A DNA stretch of 64,000 nucleotides from Erodium maritimum (lineage: Eukaryota > Streptophyta > Magnoliopsida > Geraniales > Geraniaceae). The notes beneath the pieces were generated by a model. It did not search any database and had not been told where the DNA came from. It was given only the letters and a program-made list of their open reading frames with translations. Of this stretch, positions 23,922-34,244 are shown piece after piece. The position numbers were made by a program, and so were the translations under genes. The DNA lies in contig OY997590.1 in NCBI GenBank assembly GCA_963921825.1, positions 56,472,012 through 56,536,011 on the forward strand, in the 5' to 3' direction. Position 1 is the stretch's first letter. Every line of letters begins with the position of its first letter.

Positions 23922-24925
23922 GGGTTATATACTTTTTGGTACCCAAATGTTTCGTCCACGAACGATTTGGTACCCTTATGTTTCAAATGACCAATTTGGT
24001 ACCCTTTAGATTTGTCCACGGATGGAATTGTCATATTCCGTTAGAAAACTAACTGAATATTCCTCTAATCTAGTCATGTGCAGTTAAGTGGGGTGTGAAA
24101 TGACTATTTTACCCTTTCTTATTTTCAGCTTATAAATTTTATAGACAAAATTACCATTATACCCTTAGTTATAATACAATAAATAAATAAAATAATTAAT
24201 TAAATAATTATGTTTTAAAAAAGTTCAAATTTAAAATTAAAAAAAATTTAAAAAATTAAAAATTTAAATTAAATAAATAAAAAAGTTTAAAATAAAAATT
24301 AAATAAATCAAAAATTTTTAAAATAAAAAATAAAAAATAAAAAAAATTCTAAAAGTTTTAGAAATAAAACAAAAAATTTAAATTAAATATTAAAAAATAA
24401 TAATAATTTTTTTTAAAATGATAAATAAATTATAAAATATAAAAATAAAATTTTAATAATTAAAAAAATATATTCATTTTATAAAAAATTTAAAATTAAA
24501 AAATTATAAATTATTCAGAAAATTTAAAAATAATTATTAGTTATTTCAGAAAATATAAAATAAGAAATAAGAAATTAGAAAAAATATATTAAATCAAATT
24601 TTTTATGAAAAAATAATTCAATAAAATAAAAGAAAATCATTTATTTTTATTTTTAAAAATAAAAAACTTATTTAAAAAATAAGTTTAAATGTAAAGTCAA
24701 AAGTCAATATAAGGGTAAAATGATCATTTTACATTAAAGTCAAAAGTTAACTAAATCAATATAAGGGTAAAATGGTCATGTCATATTATTATGTTAGTTT
24801 TTTAATCCCATTAACTCAAATCGTCCGTGGACAAAACATTAGGGGTACCAAATTGGAATAAAAATTCATAAGGGTACCAAATAGTTCGTGGACGAAACAT
24901 TTGGGTACCAAAAAGTATATAACCC
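23922..24925. mobile_element. MULE-type MITE, 1.0 kb
   Basis: Starts GGGTTATATACTTTTTGGTA and ends with its reverse. The inverted repeats contain CCAAATGTTTCGTCCACGAA. The flanking 9-bp duplication is TTTTATTTT (23913-23921 and 24926-24934). The interior from 24170 to 24720 is almost pure A/T. It is related to the element at 54525-56171 by its ends. Non-coding. Confidence 0.93.
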
Positions 24926-25669
24926 TTTTATTTTTTTAATTCATAAAATCAAAATTTTAACCCCCAAAAATAATTTTCCCCATCTATATAAATACCACCC
25001 ATATCTTTTATCAACCCACACACAATTTATCCTTATTTCTGAGCTCTCTCCCCAATTCCATATCCCCAATTATTTTTCCATTAAAAAAAGGTTTGACGAC
25101 GAATCTCAGAAGCCATCTCCACCGGTGCAAAATTAACACGAGGACGTATTGGAGCAACTCGATTTCAACCTAATTCAGCCCGGCGGCTTCCAACAGATGT
25201 GGAACATCAACCTGAACAACAACCCCTTCATGTAGTCAAGCGGTTTTTTCCGAGTCTTTACATGCAACCTGATTTCAATCCAGGTTCCTTCAACCCCGAT
25301 AATTTCAAACCCAATTATTCATTTTATTTATCAATTTTATTTTAATTGGTTAGTTGAACTTTTAATGTATTTATTATTAATTTTTCATTTCATTTACTAA
25401 ATTTATGTTATTTCCTTAGTTGATGTTTCAATTTATTTTATTACATTAATTTCAACCGAGGTAATTTTACGCCACCCCTCACCTTTTATGGCCCCAACCT
25501 CGGTCCCTAATATTACGGGTACTTCGAGCCCTAATATAAACCCAACTAAAACAACGACACTCAGATGTCGTCTTAGTCGACCTCTATCGGTCCTTCCTAA
25601 CAACCGAAAGGGTATAGAAGAAAATGATCACATGAAGACGACATACATATCATACGTGTTTGGATACAC

Positions 25670-26428
25670 ATGACGAGAGATGCATCGAAGGGGAATCAGC
25701 AAGATGGTTCAATATTTTGGGGGAAAATTACCAGGTTGTACAACTCGGGGGATCGTCATCGAGCATTCGGTTGGAAGAAAATAAAGAATCATTGGAAAAA
25801 GCATTTCCCTCGTGTGCGGAGGTACCACGACAATTTCGCAAAGTTGAGGAAAAGTTTTCCTAGCTGTTATAGCGAAGCTGACTACATCAAGAATGCCAAG
25901 AAGACCTACTATAACACAACGAAGCCCGATAAACCGAAGACGTTCGACCTCGAACGTTGGTACAACATTCTGAAGTTCGAGGAGAAGTTCACGGAGGAGG
26001 AAGGCACGCCCAGTACACGGAGGCAATGGTTGGATGAAATCGAGGCATTCAGCTGAATTCCACCCACTTGTCCTCCCACCAATGATGTGGATGCTACACC
26101 TCTCGGTGGTGAGTCCCAACCGGATTGGGTATCCACCATTCCGACAGAGGGAGCTAGTAACCGAAGTGTCCCTTCATGTGAATAGCGATCGTTGGGCAAG
26201 AAGTCCACCAAGAGGAAGGGTAAGGGTGTCCAAGAGCAAGCCGATGCATTGGTGAGCATGGATCGAGCAAAGGCAAAGGCGGTTCGAGCACAATCGGAGG
26301 TGGACCGAGCAAAGTCCAAGAAGGCGGAAAAAGTCATCATGCTTACCACCAAATGGCATGAACTCTTCAACCAATACAACGAAATGCATCTCCGGCACGT
26401 TTCAAATTTAACCAAACCGAAGATGGAA
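25670..26428 (+). pseudogene. PIF/Harbinger ORF1 (Myb/SANT-like, NAM-associated C-terminal region)
   Basis: An open stretch at 25670-26056 reads QQDGSIFWGKITRLYNSG, then WKKIKNHWKKHFPRV and a Tyr/Lys-rich segment ending DLERWYNILKFEEKF. It continues in another frame at 26190-26428 with a charged coiled-coil-like tail (AKAKAVRAQSEVDRAKSK). This is the DNA-binding accessory protein that PIF/Harbinger transposases need. A TATA box (TATATAAATACC, near 24985) and CT-rich leader lie upstream. Stops at 25137 and 25233 and a frameshift near 26056-26190 make it non-functional. Confidence 0.78.
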
Positions 26429-26658
26429 TGACACACAACAACGTTGTGTGAGTTGTGGGATTCATGTGCTAAGGCCAAGGCTCATACTCACATGCTCAGG
26501 GACAACTAATGTATGCTTGAACTCTAATTTTTTTTCGTGTTCGAAATTTAATAAAATTTATCAAAACATTCATTCATCATCTACTCAAAATCATAAATCT
26601 TATAGTAAACCTCATCACTGTGGGACACGGTTTATTTAAGTGATTCAGACTCACTGTT

Positions 26659-26898
26659 CTATCTCCTCTCCACTGTACATGCTCTTAACTGTCTAAAACG
26701 TTTGAGTCTAGCCTCCAAAATTATTTGCAAGAATTTGCCACAGAAAGACATAGTACAAAAAAAAGGAGAGACAAACAAAAGAGAGGAAATTGAAACTAAG
26801 CTCTCAAAAAAGAGAATAGCGGGACACAGGCACATAGCAATAAAAAAACCTACTAAAGCTATAAGAAAAATCAGCAAGATAACGACTTCTTTCTTCAT
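26659..26898 (-). other. Unidentified open frame, hydrophobic start
   Basis: 79 codons beginning MKKEVVILLIFLIALVGFF, a likely membrane segment. No family recognised. It is the last open stretch of the captured-fragment region, and its 3' end overlaps the right end of the PIF-type element, so it may be fortuitous. Confidence 0.2.
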
Positions 26899-27066
26899 GC
26901 ATCTGAATAAGTTGCAGAACGACCTCGTAATCTTTGTTTTTGATTTAATTTTTGTTATAGCTTCCTCATTCTAAAGGTGATCATCATTCCAATCACAATC
27001 TTCCACTTGATGGAATAGTTACACGATTCAACTGAAATGAAACAGGAAAGAAGCAAAAATAATTAC

Positions 27067-27206
27067 GTTGTGAAGGCCAATTACGATGCCAGTCCATGAG
27101 CGCATGTAAATGTCATCGCCGTCATCCATTCCATAGCTATCAGTGCCATCGTCAATACCTTTTTTCTTCTCGTTCAAGTTCCTCCAACAATCTGAAATTC
27201 CGATAA
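27067..27206 (-). pseudogene. UEV1 (ubiquitin E2 variant, MMZ family) exon fragment
   Basis: The minus strand reads [12 protein letters not shown], then a +1 frame change in a run of six A, then [19 protein letters not shown] and RSWTG. These are the characteristic N-terminal residues of plant UEV1/MMZ proteins, the catalytically inactive E2 partner of UBC13 in K63-linked ubiquitin chain formation. The exon is bounded by TGTAG on the left and a GTAATT donor after residues HN, as in the host gene. The following exons (the rest of the E2 fold) are absent. It is a captured, frame-broken exon, not a working gene. Confidence 0.88.
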
Positions 27207-28179
27207 CTACAGACAATAATAACAATCAGCACTCATTAAAAATACACCATGCCCAAATGCTGAAGTTAAACATGTCATCCTGCACATTTTTCTCAAGTAA
27301 ACAATTTTTCGCCTCTTTTCTTCAAAAAAGAAGGGACATTCTTCTCCCTCCAGATAAATAGCTACATTTCCAAAAAAATTTAAATACAACAAATCAGTTG
27401 TTACTTGCTGATAAATCATCATAAAAATAAATAAAGGGAAAACAAAAACATCCTAAAGTTTTGAATTCCAACTCAATCAACACACATAGAAAATGGGAAT
27501 AAAAACATAGAAATTACAAATACACTATAATGAAGTAAAAGGGTCACAAGGAGATACCAATGATGCTTAATCAAGGTCTTCCTATCTAGTCTCTGACTGG
27601 AAGTCCCGACTTCCCCTATTTCAACTATCGATAAAAATGCAAAAAAAACCTTTATGAAATTTAGATTACAGATACTTGAATAAAGGTAAGTAAATCAAAA
27701 AATTGCATTAACCTCATCAAATTTAAACCCTAATAAGAACAATATCAATGGAATTGAGATTCAACGGGCCTTTGCAACAACAATAACACAAGTCGACAAA
27801 GGAAGAACCAGGAAACCTAACCTAGAATTTGTGTGACGAACTGAGTTGGGCATAGAGACGTGCCCATATATAGGCCATGACATCGAGTAGCCGTGACCGT
27901 TTTTTTCCCTTACCATATTCAATGCAGCCGATTGAGTTGGCCATTCTGGGCGTCGGTACGATCTGTGAAGAGAAACTGTTAACTTCAAATAGAACTTTGA
28001 GCAGCAATTCCAAATTCCTCGTGTAGATTCACATGAGATTATCCTAACTATGTTTATTTCATTTAGTTTTCCTTCAAATTCTTGGATTCTATCATTTTCT
28101 ATACATCATGTTTATTTATCAAGGTTCTACAAACTTATGTTTCATGCATCAAAATCATTGAAGCTGACAAAACTTAACT

Positions 28180-28300
28180 TTGAGATTGAAAACAAATTAA
28201 CCTCAACAAGACCTTTTGGAAAAACACCAACAAAGCCACCACTCCAATCACCAAAGATTTTGGAGCTCCAACTCCAAATAAAGACGCACAAGCAGCCCCC
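28180..28300 (-). pseudogene. HCF106/TatB exon fragment
   Basis: After a TTTTGTAG acceptor the minus strand reads ASLFGVGAPKSLVIGVVALL. One base is lost near the FGPK motif, and PKGLVEV can then be read in the next frame. This is the transmembrane helix and hinge of plant HCF106 (TatB), a thylakoid twin-arginine translocase subunit. Only this exon is present, with the glutamate of GAPE replaced by lysine and the frame broken. It is captured gene debris. Confidence 0.82.
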
Positions 28301-28798
28301 CTACAAAATTGACACAATGTGCATAAGAACATTAGTGTAGGTAAAAAAAACCTACTTTGGATACAGTTTCTAAATGACACCATCCTAAGGAATAACTAAC
28401 ATTATCTCAGCTGCATCACTCATTACTGACCAAATAATCAAATATGAGGGTCATCAATTTTCAATCCCAATACCCCTCATACCCTCCTTTAATTCTTTAG
28501 CACTCACATGCCCTAGATATTCCAACCAAAACCCACAACTTAAGAAATAAAACTACTAACTTAAATTAGATAAATGACATAATTCCAAAAAATCGAATTG
28601 AATCAAATCACAATTTCTTTTCCTCGTATTTCTCAATAACAAAATCTAGAGAGGAGTACATTGACCGGATCTTCTTTGTCCATGACCTTACCTCTCACAC
28701 CGGCCATGGCATAAACCAATTTTCATCAGAAACTCCATTATTTCATAATGATTAAAAAAATTAGTAAACCATATGCAAATCACTGAAGAGCATAAAAA

Positions 28799-28903
28799 AC
28801 GGACCACGATCAAGCCAATCTCCCCAGCGTTGTTGTAGAAGCACTGCCTACAAAACATGAGATCAGACTTCCTAATCAAACCATGCAAGGTACCGGAAGC
28901 ACG
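28799..28903 (-). pseudogene. Ribosomal protein eS29 (uS14 family) fragment
   Basis: The minus strand reads [16 protein letters not shown], then NNAGEIGLI, matching the C-terminal half of cytosolic eS29 (HGLIRK-x-x-LM-x-CRQCF-x-x-NA-x-EIG-x-I). The second zinc-binding pair CRQC is kept; the preceding C-x-x-C is lost (the first cysteine position is alanine or serine). There is no stop at the expected C-terminus. Truncated and non-functional. Confidence 0.88.
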
Positions 28904-29101
28904 AATATTCAGTAGACAAACAAAAAAACTTTAATTAATGAACAATGAATTTTGAGAGAAATCAATTAACGATACAAATTCACTAAACCTGCATAGGAAA
29001 ACGAATCTCATTGCACAACAATCATGCTACATCACTCAAATCCGATGAATTCAGATCTAAATCGGTAACAATAAAGTCGAAACTTGCCACGAGACCTAAC
29101 C

Positions 29102-29385
29102 TGGAGTCCTCACTATGGGATGATTGCCTGATTTTTCATATCCAGCAACTACCCTGGCTTGAACAGACTCACCAAACCTTGATGCTTCAACATTTTTTGA
29201 TATAGTAATATAATGGCATAATTTAACATAAACTATCGGATGGAAAACAAAATGCAAACATTAAGTGAATTCCCAAACAATTCAAGCCAACCGAAGCTAA
29301 AATCGTAGACAAAACTAGTAGCACTTACATCAAACGGTCCAAATTCGAACAATGTGTTTGTTTGGCCAGCGACCCAATATATGAT
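29102..29385 (-). pseudogene. Two unidentified exon-like segments
   Basis: 29385-29329 is an exon-like block with a perfect AACAG acceptor and GTAAGT donor and a continuous frame of 19 codons (IIYWVAGQTNTLFEFGPFD). About 29212-29102 is a second open block ending at a GTTAGG donor and containing EASRFGESVQARVVAGYEKS. The source genes were not recognised. Their splice signals and orientation match the neighbouring captured exons. Confidence 0.45.
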
Positions 29386-29645
29386 CTGTTATTTTAAACA
29401 ACTTAACATGTCAATTAGTAAATATAATGGTAGGAACCAGTAAAACACAATATATCGAATTCCCAATCTTTGCAAAAAAAGATACTTATCAACTTCAACT
29501 CTTTCAGCATGTATCTACTAAAAAATCCAAGTTGGGCGGCATAGCTAATTTTCTATAGGGGACCCAAATTTCCAAATGAATCATCAATCGTTTATGTAAC
29601 TTGCATATATTGGTTCCTACCATTAGATAGAGAGAAAGGAGTTAC

Positions 29646-30093
29646 CTCCATAGTTGGAATTAAGGAGCATACTATTGCTGTTCACCTGGGACCTGTAAAA
29701 TCGAAAACAAAATGTTAGGAAGGAATCCTGTATGACACAAAGAATTTCGGCCAAATATTCACAAATGGAATTGGAACCCGAACCAGAATAACAACAATAC
29801 AACTAACAAAAAATAATCAGAGGAAGAAGTCGAAACCCTAACCTGAAATCCAAATGAACTATGGATTTAAGAGGATAAACGGGCATCGTATATATAGGAC
29901 ATACCCATTCTGATGCATTGAAGAGGGCGAGGGAAACGATCGGCCAGCTCTGGGAGGGGAAGAGGCGAACAAGAAGAGAAACAGTGGATTGATTATGAGA
30001 GTAGAAAAAACCAATTAGCGAATAAGGAAGCCTCGCACACGTCAAGTTGGGGGGAACAGTACCCGCATGCACAAAAGCGCGTGAATAGAACAT
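29646..30093 (-). promoter_or_regulatory. Promoter-like segment and short leader exons
   Basis: On the minus strand a TATATATA motif at about 29890 follows a CT-rich segment, and AGGGTTTCG occurs downstream. A 47-bp block (29692-29646) is bounded by TTTTACAG and GTAACT. It resembles the 5' end of a captured gene, with leader introns, and could drive a chimeric transcript through the downstream fragments. This is inference from sequence texture. Confidence 0.3.
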
Positions 30094-30185
30094 GGAAGTT
30101 ACCTTTAGAGATACAGTAGATTTATTTTGTTAAATTTTCAAATCAATTATTTTTATAATTTTTATACTTATATATTCCCTATTAT

Positions 30186-31265
30186 AGGAAAGTATCAAAT
30201 TTGTACCTTAAGTAGTCACTTTTATCACTTTAGGTACCTTACCTTAACTTACCAAAAAGTAACACTTTAGTTTTGGACGTTAACTTTCCATCCAAAAAGT
30301 GTAAAAAGACCAAAATGTCCCTCACTTACCATTAAATTTTCAAAATTCTGCCACTGATTCTGAAAAATTCTTTTTATCTTTTATTTATTTTATAAAAATA
30401 AATTTTATTATTAAATAAGTTTGATTTAAAAAAAATCATTATTATTTTTTATAAATTCATATTCAATTTTAGAAAATCAGATTTATGTTGAAAAAAATCA
30501 GATTTATTTTTTCAAAATCCGTTTCTTATATTCAGTGATTATTTTTTTTTACATTTTTTTCTTTTATTCAGTTAATTATTTTTTTCATTTTTTCTTATTT
30601 GTCAGTAATTATTTTCCCTCATCCATTTTGTTTCATTTACAACAAAGCATCAACATGCACAACCATTTCCAGTACCTTCTCAACAAATAGTAAATGAGTG
30701 TTAAGAAATTGAACTCAGAACCAAGATGTATATCAGCAAATTCAAGATGTGGTGGAACTAAATATACAAAATCAGCAAAGGACTTTGCCAGCGACGACGA
30801 CGGTGTTCCAAACGATAGCGAATTCGGTGTACGGGTTGGAGAGCTACGAAGGAGGAGGTCTGGTGGTTGGGGGATGCCGGTGGTGGTCACTAGTGCTGGC
30901 CGGTATTGGATGTTTGGTGGTGGCGGGTTGGAGAGCTGCCGCAACCATGAGAAATATAAAGAGAGATGAGAGGGTTGAGATAATTTACGGTTAGGAAAGT
31001 GAAGGTGTGAGGGTACTTTTAAGAGAGAGAATAGGTTTGAATAGAAAATGTTAGTTTAGGGTTTTAATAGGCTAAGGGTAGTATAGGCATATTTTGAAAA
31101 TATATGGTCATGTGTTATGCACATGACCATTTTCTGTCCAGAAAAGGACGGAAAACACTAATATGTTACTTTCTGGTAAGTTAAGGTACATTTTTAATGA
31201 TAAAAATAGTTAATGTACCTAAAGTGATAAAAGTGACTACTTAAGGGTACCAATCTGATATTTTC
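30186..31265. mobile_element. Long inverted-repeat (MULE-like) element with inner GC-rich cargo
   Basis: The left arm begins near AGGAAAGTATCAAATTTGTA and the right arm is its reverse. Both contain AAGTAGTCACTTTTATCACT then TTAGGTAC. The arms continue for well over 100 bp. No exact target duplication is visible (CCCTATTAT against TTATTTTTA), so the superfamily is uncertain. The centre (about 30690-30990) is GC-richer; on the minus strand it has a leader-like start and a 103-codon frame beginning MRQLSNPPPPNIQYRPALVT, unrecognised, possibly a captured host fragment. Confidence 0.72.
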
Positions 31266-31959
31266 TCTTATTTTTATTTCTCTCATTCGGTAGTTTATTT
31301 AATTCTTCTTTTATTTTTGAATGTTTTTCTTTTAAAAACCATTCTTTTCTTTATCTTTTTCAATAATTCTTTCAAAAAAAATTAATTACTCTTTCCTAAT
31401 AATATTAATCAATTAATAATTATCAAAGAATATGACTAAAGAACAGGTTTAGGATTGTTGTGGGGAATGTCGTCTACTAGGGTTTCTGTGCGTCTCCTCC
31501 CTTCGTGGCAGCGTCGCTCCTCTTCCTCCCGATGGTGTTCTGGGCTCACTTTCTCGCCGCCAGGGTGCGTGTCTCCAAACTCTTCTCCTCCATCCTCGTC
31601 TACCCTAGGCTTGAACGATATCTGTTCACAGGGTCTCGTGTAAGGGCAATTTTTGGGTCCGTCCGGATAGGCTTCGCTCCCACACCATCCTAATGGCCGA
31701 TCCCCCTCACCTCCTACACATCCCCCATCGCCAATTCCTGGGCAATCACATCGTAATTGGGAGTTAGGGTTAGGGGTTCTTCCGTCGCCGTCAGTATCGC
31801 CAGATCTTCGGGTCTTGGCCTGGAATTGCCAAGGGATGGGGACCGGGACTCATAAAAAGCAGCTCCGCCATCTTCTCCGGGATCACTGCCCCCACTTTCT
31901 CTTCCTATCGGAAACCCCCTGACCAAACAACATTGTGCTCTTCTTTCCCATTGGATGGG

Positions 31960-33664
31960 TGATGCAGGTGCATTTTAACACATAAAAGGGCCACATTATA
32001 TCGAGTTATATAGGCTTTTGGTCCCGACTTTCTATCATATATGTAGGTTTAGCATGAATAATCGATTTTATCGATATGTTCGGTGTTTTGATGGATTTCC
32101 GGCGTATTTTGGATGTTTCGTGCATGTGGATCATTAAAAGGGTCGATTTTGTTCGCTCTGAAATATATTCATGATTGGTCTTGTTTTGCAGGTCTTGAAA
32201 AGAGGAATTTTTTGGCGCAAGAACGAGATCGATCAGAGTTCAAACGAAGCCGGAGCGAGCAAAATAGCGGAAAAGGAGCAAAAATGGAGCAGCCCATCAG
32301 AGTCCGCCACGTGGCGCCGCCAGCCCCTACCGCCATTCTTCCTACGCGCGACACGTGGCGCTGGTCAGCCGCCTCTCCTCCTGCGCGCGCCACATGTCGA
32401 AGCCGCAGCCGCCGTTTTCCCTGTGGCCGACACGTGTCCCCTTCCAGCTCTCATCTCCTCTGCCAACACGTGGCTAGGGCAACACCACTGTTTCCTCTAT
32501 ATTGCTCAGCCGCACCACACTTAAGGAAGGGGATCTGCTTCACCATTTTTTTCAGAGAACGAGAGCACGAACACACGAAGGAAAAGAGAACCATTTTTGT
32601 ATAGTTCTTTTTTATTTATTTTTTCTTATAGAATTTAGAGGAAGCTTTTACTCTTGGATTATTTGTTTGAGGAACAATATTTTGGTGGAAAGAGAATCAT
32701 TTGAGATTTATTTGGGTGTTGATTTTTGGAGAAAAGCTCCATTGTTGGCTACTCAAGTGCATTTCTTTTGGTGGATTTTTCAAGAGCATCAAGGTTAGAG
32801 ATTGGAGGAGAAGAAGAACAAGCTTTGGACGACTAATTCAGTGATTGTATCTCAACTTTCATCTTGATTATGAGTTTAATTGTTTGCTTCTTTTCATTCT
32901 TGCATTTTCTCATCATGAACACCTAAACCCCCAATTTCTAGGGTTATGGAGGATTAGAGTAATGATTTCCATGTTTTGAATGCTTCGGTTGTGGTGCTTG
33001 TCGATTTTTATTAGTGTCTATGATAGATTTGTGTGTAATGCTTTACCTCCCGTGTAGGCTTGGTAATTGTTTCGAATTAGGATATGTCGCTCGAAAGAGG
33101 AGGATTCTAATTAAGTCAAAAATTGATCATAGGTTGGATTTAAATTCTGGCTAGAACTAGCGGGGTTAATACAATTGCAATAACTATAGACTTGTTTTGT
33201 CGAAAGCTAGAAGTCGTCATAGAACTTAACGCTTTGGGTCTTCCTACATCGAGAGTCGAAAGAACTCGGTGGTTAGATTCCATTAGGGTCTGAATCGTTC
33301 GAAAGAAGCTAGGAATAGAGTCGAGGCAACTCGTTGCCTCTAAAATAAGTCGACATCGCAGCAATCGAACGTGTTCAATTTTATGGAATGAACTTTATGA
33401 ACCCGTGCCCTTGATTTATCTTCACTTGATTCAAGATAAAAAAGCTCTCGGTTAAATTCTGTATTTTCTTTTTAGTCGTTATAGGTTTATTTTCAAAACA
33501 TAAAAACTCGATTTTTACCGAAACAGTTTAGCTACAAGCTTTAAATAGTGAGTGTTTGTTTATTGCTCCTTTGGGCTCGATATTCCGGACTTCAAATCCG
33601 ATTACTACTTGATGGCCGGTGCACTTGCCGTGCTCAAGTTTGCGCTTAAACCTGCAGGGCGTCA
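31960..33664 (+). repeat. Solo LTR of an Athila-like Ty3 element
   Basis: Starts TGATGCAGGTGC and ends GGCGTCA, interrupting the LINE frame. Near its end it shares the block GATTACTACTTGATGGCCGG then TGCACTTGCCGTGC with the LTR at 34245-35664 (there GATTACTACTTGACGACCGG, TACGCTTGCCGTGC). No primer site, gag or second LTR follows. A clean 5-bp duplication is not seen (ATGGG against AGTTT), so the ends may have been altered. Confidence 0.72.
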
Positions 33665-34065
33665 AGTTTTATTCCAAGGTTTTTCTGTGTTCCTTACTCT
33701 ACCTCTCGGAGGAGTCAGGATGGCTAGAATAAGAGGGGCTTGGCTCTATTATGGGTCTTTGGGATTGAGGTAGTGCTCCGGTCGTCGTCTGCAAGGTACA
33801 TCGATATAGAAGTCACGACATCGGGACATAGAGACTTGAGGCTCACTGGTATATATGGGGAACCTCGTCGGGAACATCGGTATCGTATATGGGAGATGAT
33901 CCGGAGGCTGCACACCCCTAAAAGGCCGAATTGGATACTGATAGGAGATTTTAATGCGATACTCGACCCGATCGACACCATTGGGGGGTACCTATCCTCT
34001 GAGCCTCATGGATGATTTTGCATCTATGGTGGATGACCTACAGCTAGTCGATGCCCCGATGATGG

Positions 34066-34244
34066 GACATCAGTATACCTGGTTTAGGGGGTGCAGAAAT
34101 GATGAGAGGATCCAATCCCGCTTGGACAGAGCCTTGATTTCTTCCCCCGACTTGTTGTCCAATGAATTAATTTCTATATATAGCTCTACGTATCTAACTC
34201 TGTACATTTTCCAATAGTGAAAAGATATTTAATACTAAGGTACG
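34066..34244 (+). repeat. 179-bp LINE segment, first copy of a direct duplication
   Basis: Begins GACATCAGTATACCTGG and ends AATACTAAGGTACG directly at the LTR start (34245). It is repeated at 38710-38888 with a few substitutions and small indels. Confidence 0.9.

Larger units (their letters stand above)
23787..26684 (+). mobile_element. Non-autonomous PIF/Harbinger element carrying ORF1 only
   Basis: The right end reads CTCCACTGTACATGCTC followed by TTA (26685-26687). The left end reads TTA (23784-23786) then GAGCGATTCACAAATGTG. TTA is the 3-bp target of PIF/Harbinger, and GAGC plus an A/T-rich start is a common end. The inner part encodes the Myb/SANT-like ORF1 protein on +, but no transposase is present. 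A MULE MITE is inserted near the left end (23922-24925). The ends are imperfect, so the limits are less certain than the content. Confidence 0.5.
26690..30100 (-). other. Patchwork of host-gene exon fragments (Helitron-like capture region)
   Basis: On the minus strand this region holds short, degenerate exons from unrelated host genes in one orientation: unidentified exons (29646-29692, 29329-29385, 29102-29212), ribosomal protein eS29, HCF106/TatB and UEV1. Several exons keep AG and GT boundaries and pieces of intron, so the pieces were copied from genomic DNA rather than from mRNA. A promoter-like TATATATA (about 29890) and TATATATGGGC (about 27870) occur on the minus strand. This pattern is typical of Helitron transduplication; Pack-MULE capture is the alternative. 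Element ends (TC...CTRR with hairpin) were not found, and the limits given are those of the fragments. Confidence 0.6.
31780..34244 (+). pseudogene. LINE ORF2 apurinic endonuclease domain, split by a solo LTR
   Basis: 31790-31959 reads LRVLAWNCQGMGTGTHKKQL and FLFLSETP, the start of the L1-type endonuclease (catalytic N in WNCQG, E in SETP). After the insertion at 31960-33664 it resumes: GGLALLWVFGIEVVL (frames mixed), TGIYGEP, WILIGDFNAILD (catalytic D and N) and YTWFRGC ... RLDRALI up to about 34165. It has stops and frameshifts and no RT domain. 31450-31780 is GC-rich upstream sequence that probably belongs to the same LINE. The last 179 bases are duplicated at 38710-38888. Confidence 0.88.

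Noticed and set aside
25709..26478. Long minus-strand frames of 136 and 189 codons
   Set aside because: Antisense shadows of the PIF ORF1; no domain of their own.
26610..26650. GTCCCACAGTG (minus strand) considered as a snRNA upstream sequence element
   Set aside because: It differs from the plant consensus, the TATA spacing is wrong and no U-RNA sequence follows.
28688..28720. ATGGCCGGTGTGAGAG followed by GTAAGG considered as a further captured first exon
   Set aside because: Too short to assign; only six codons before the donor.
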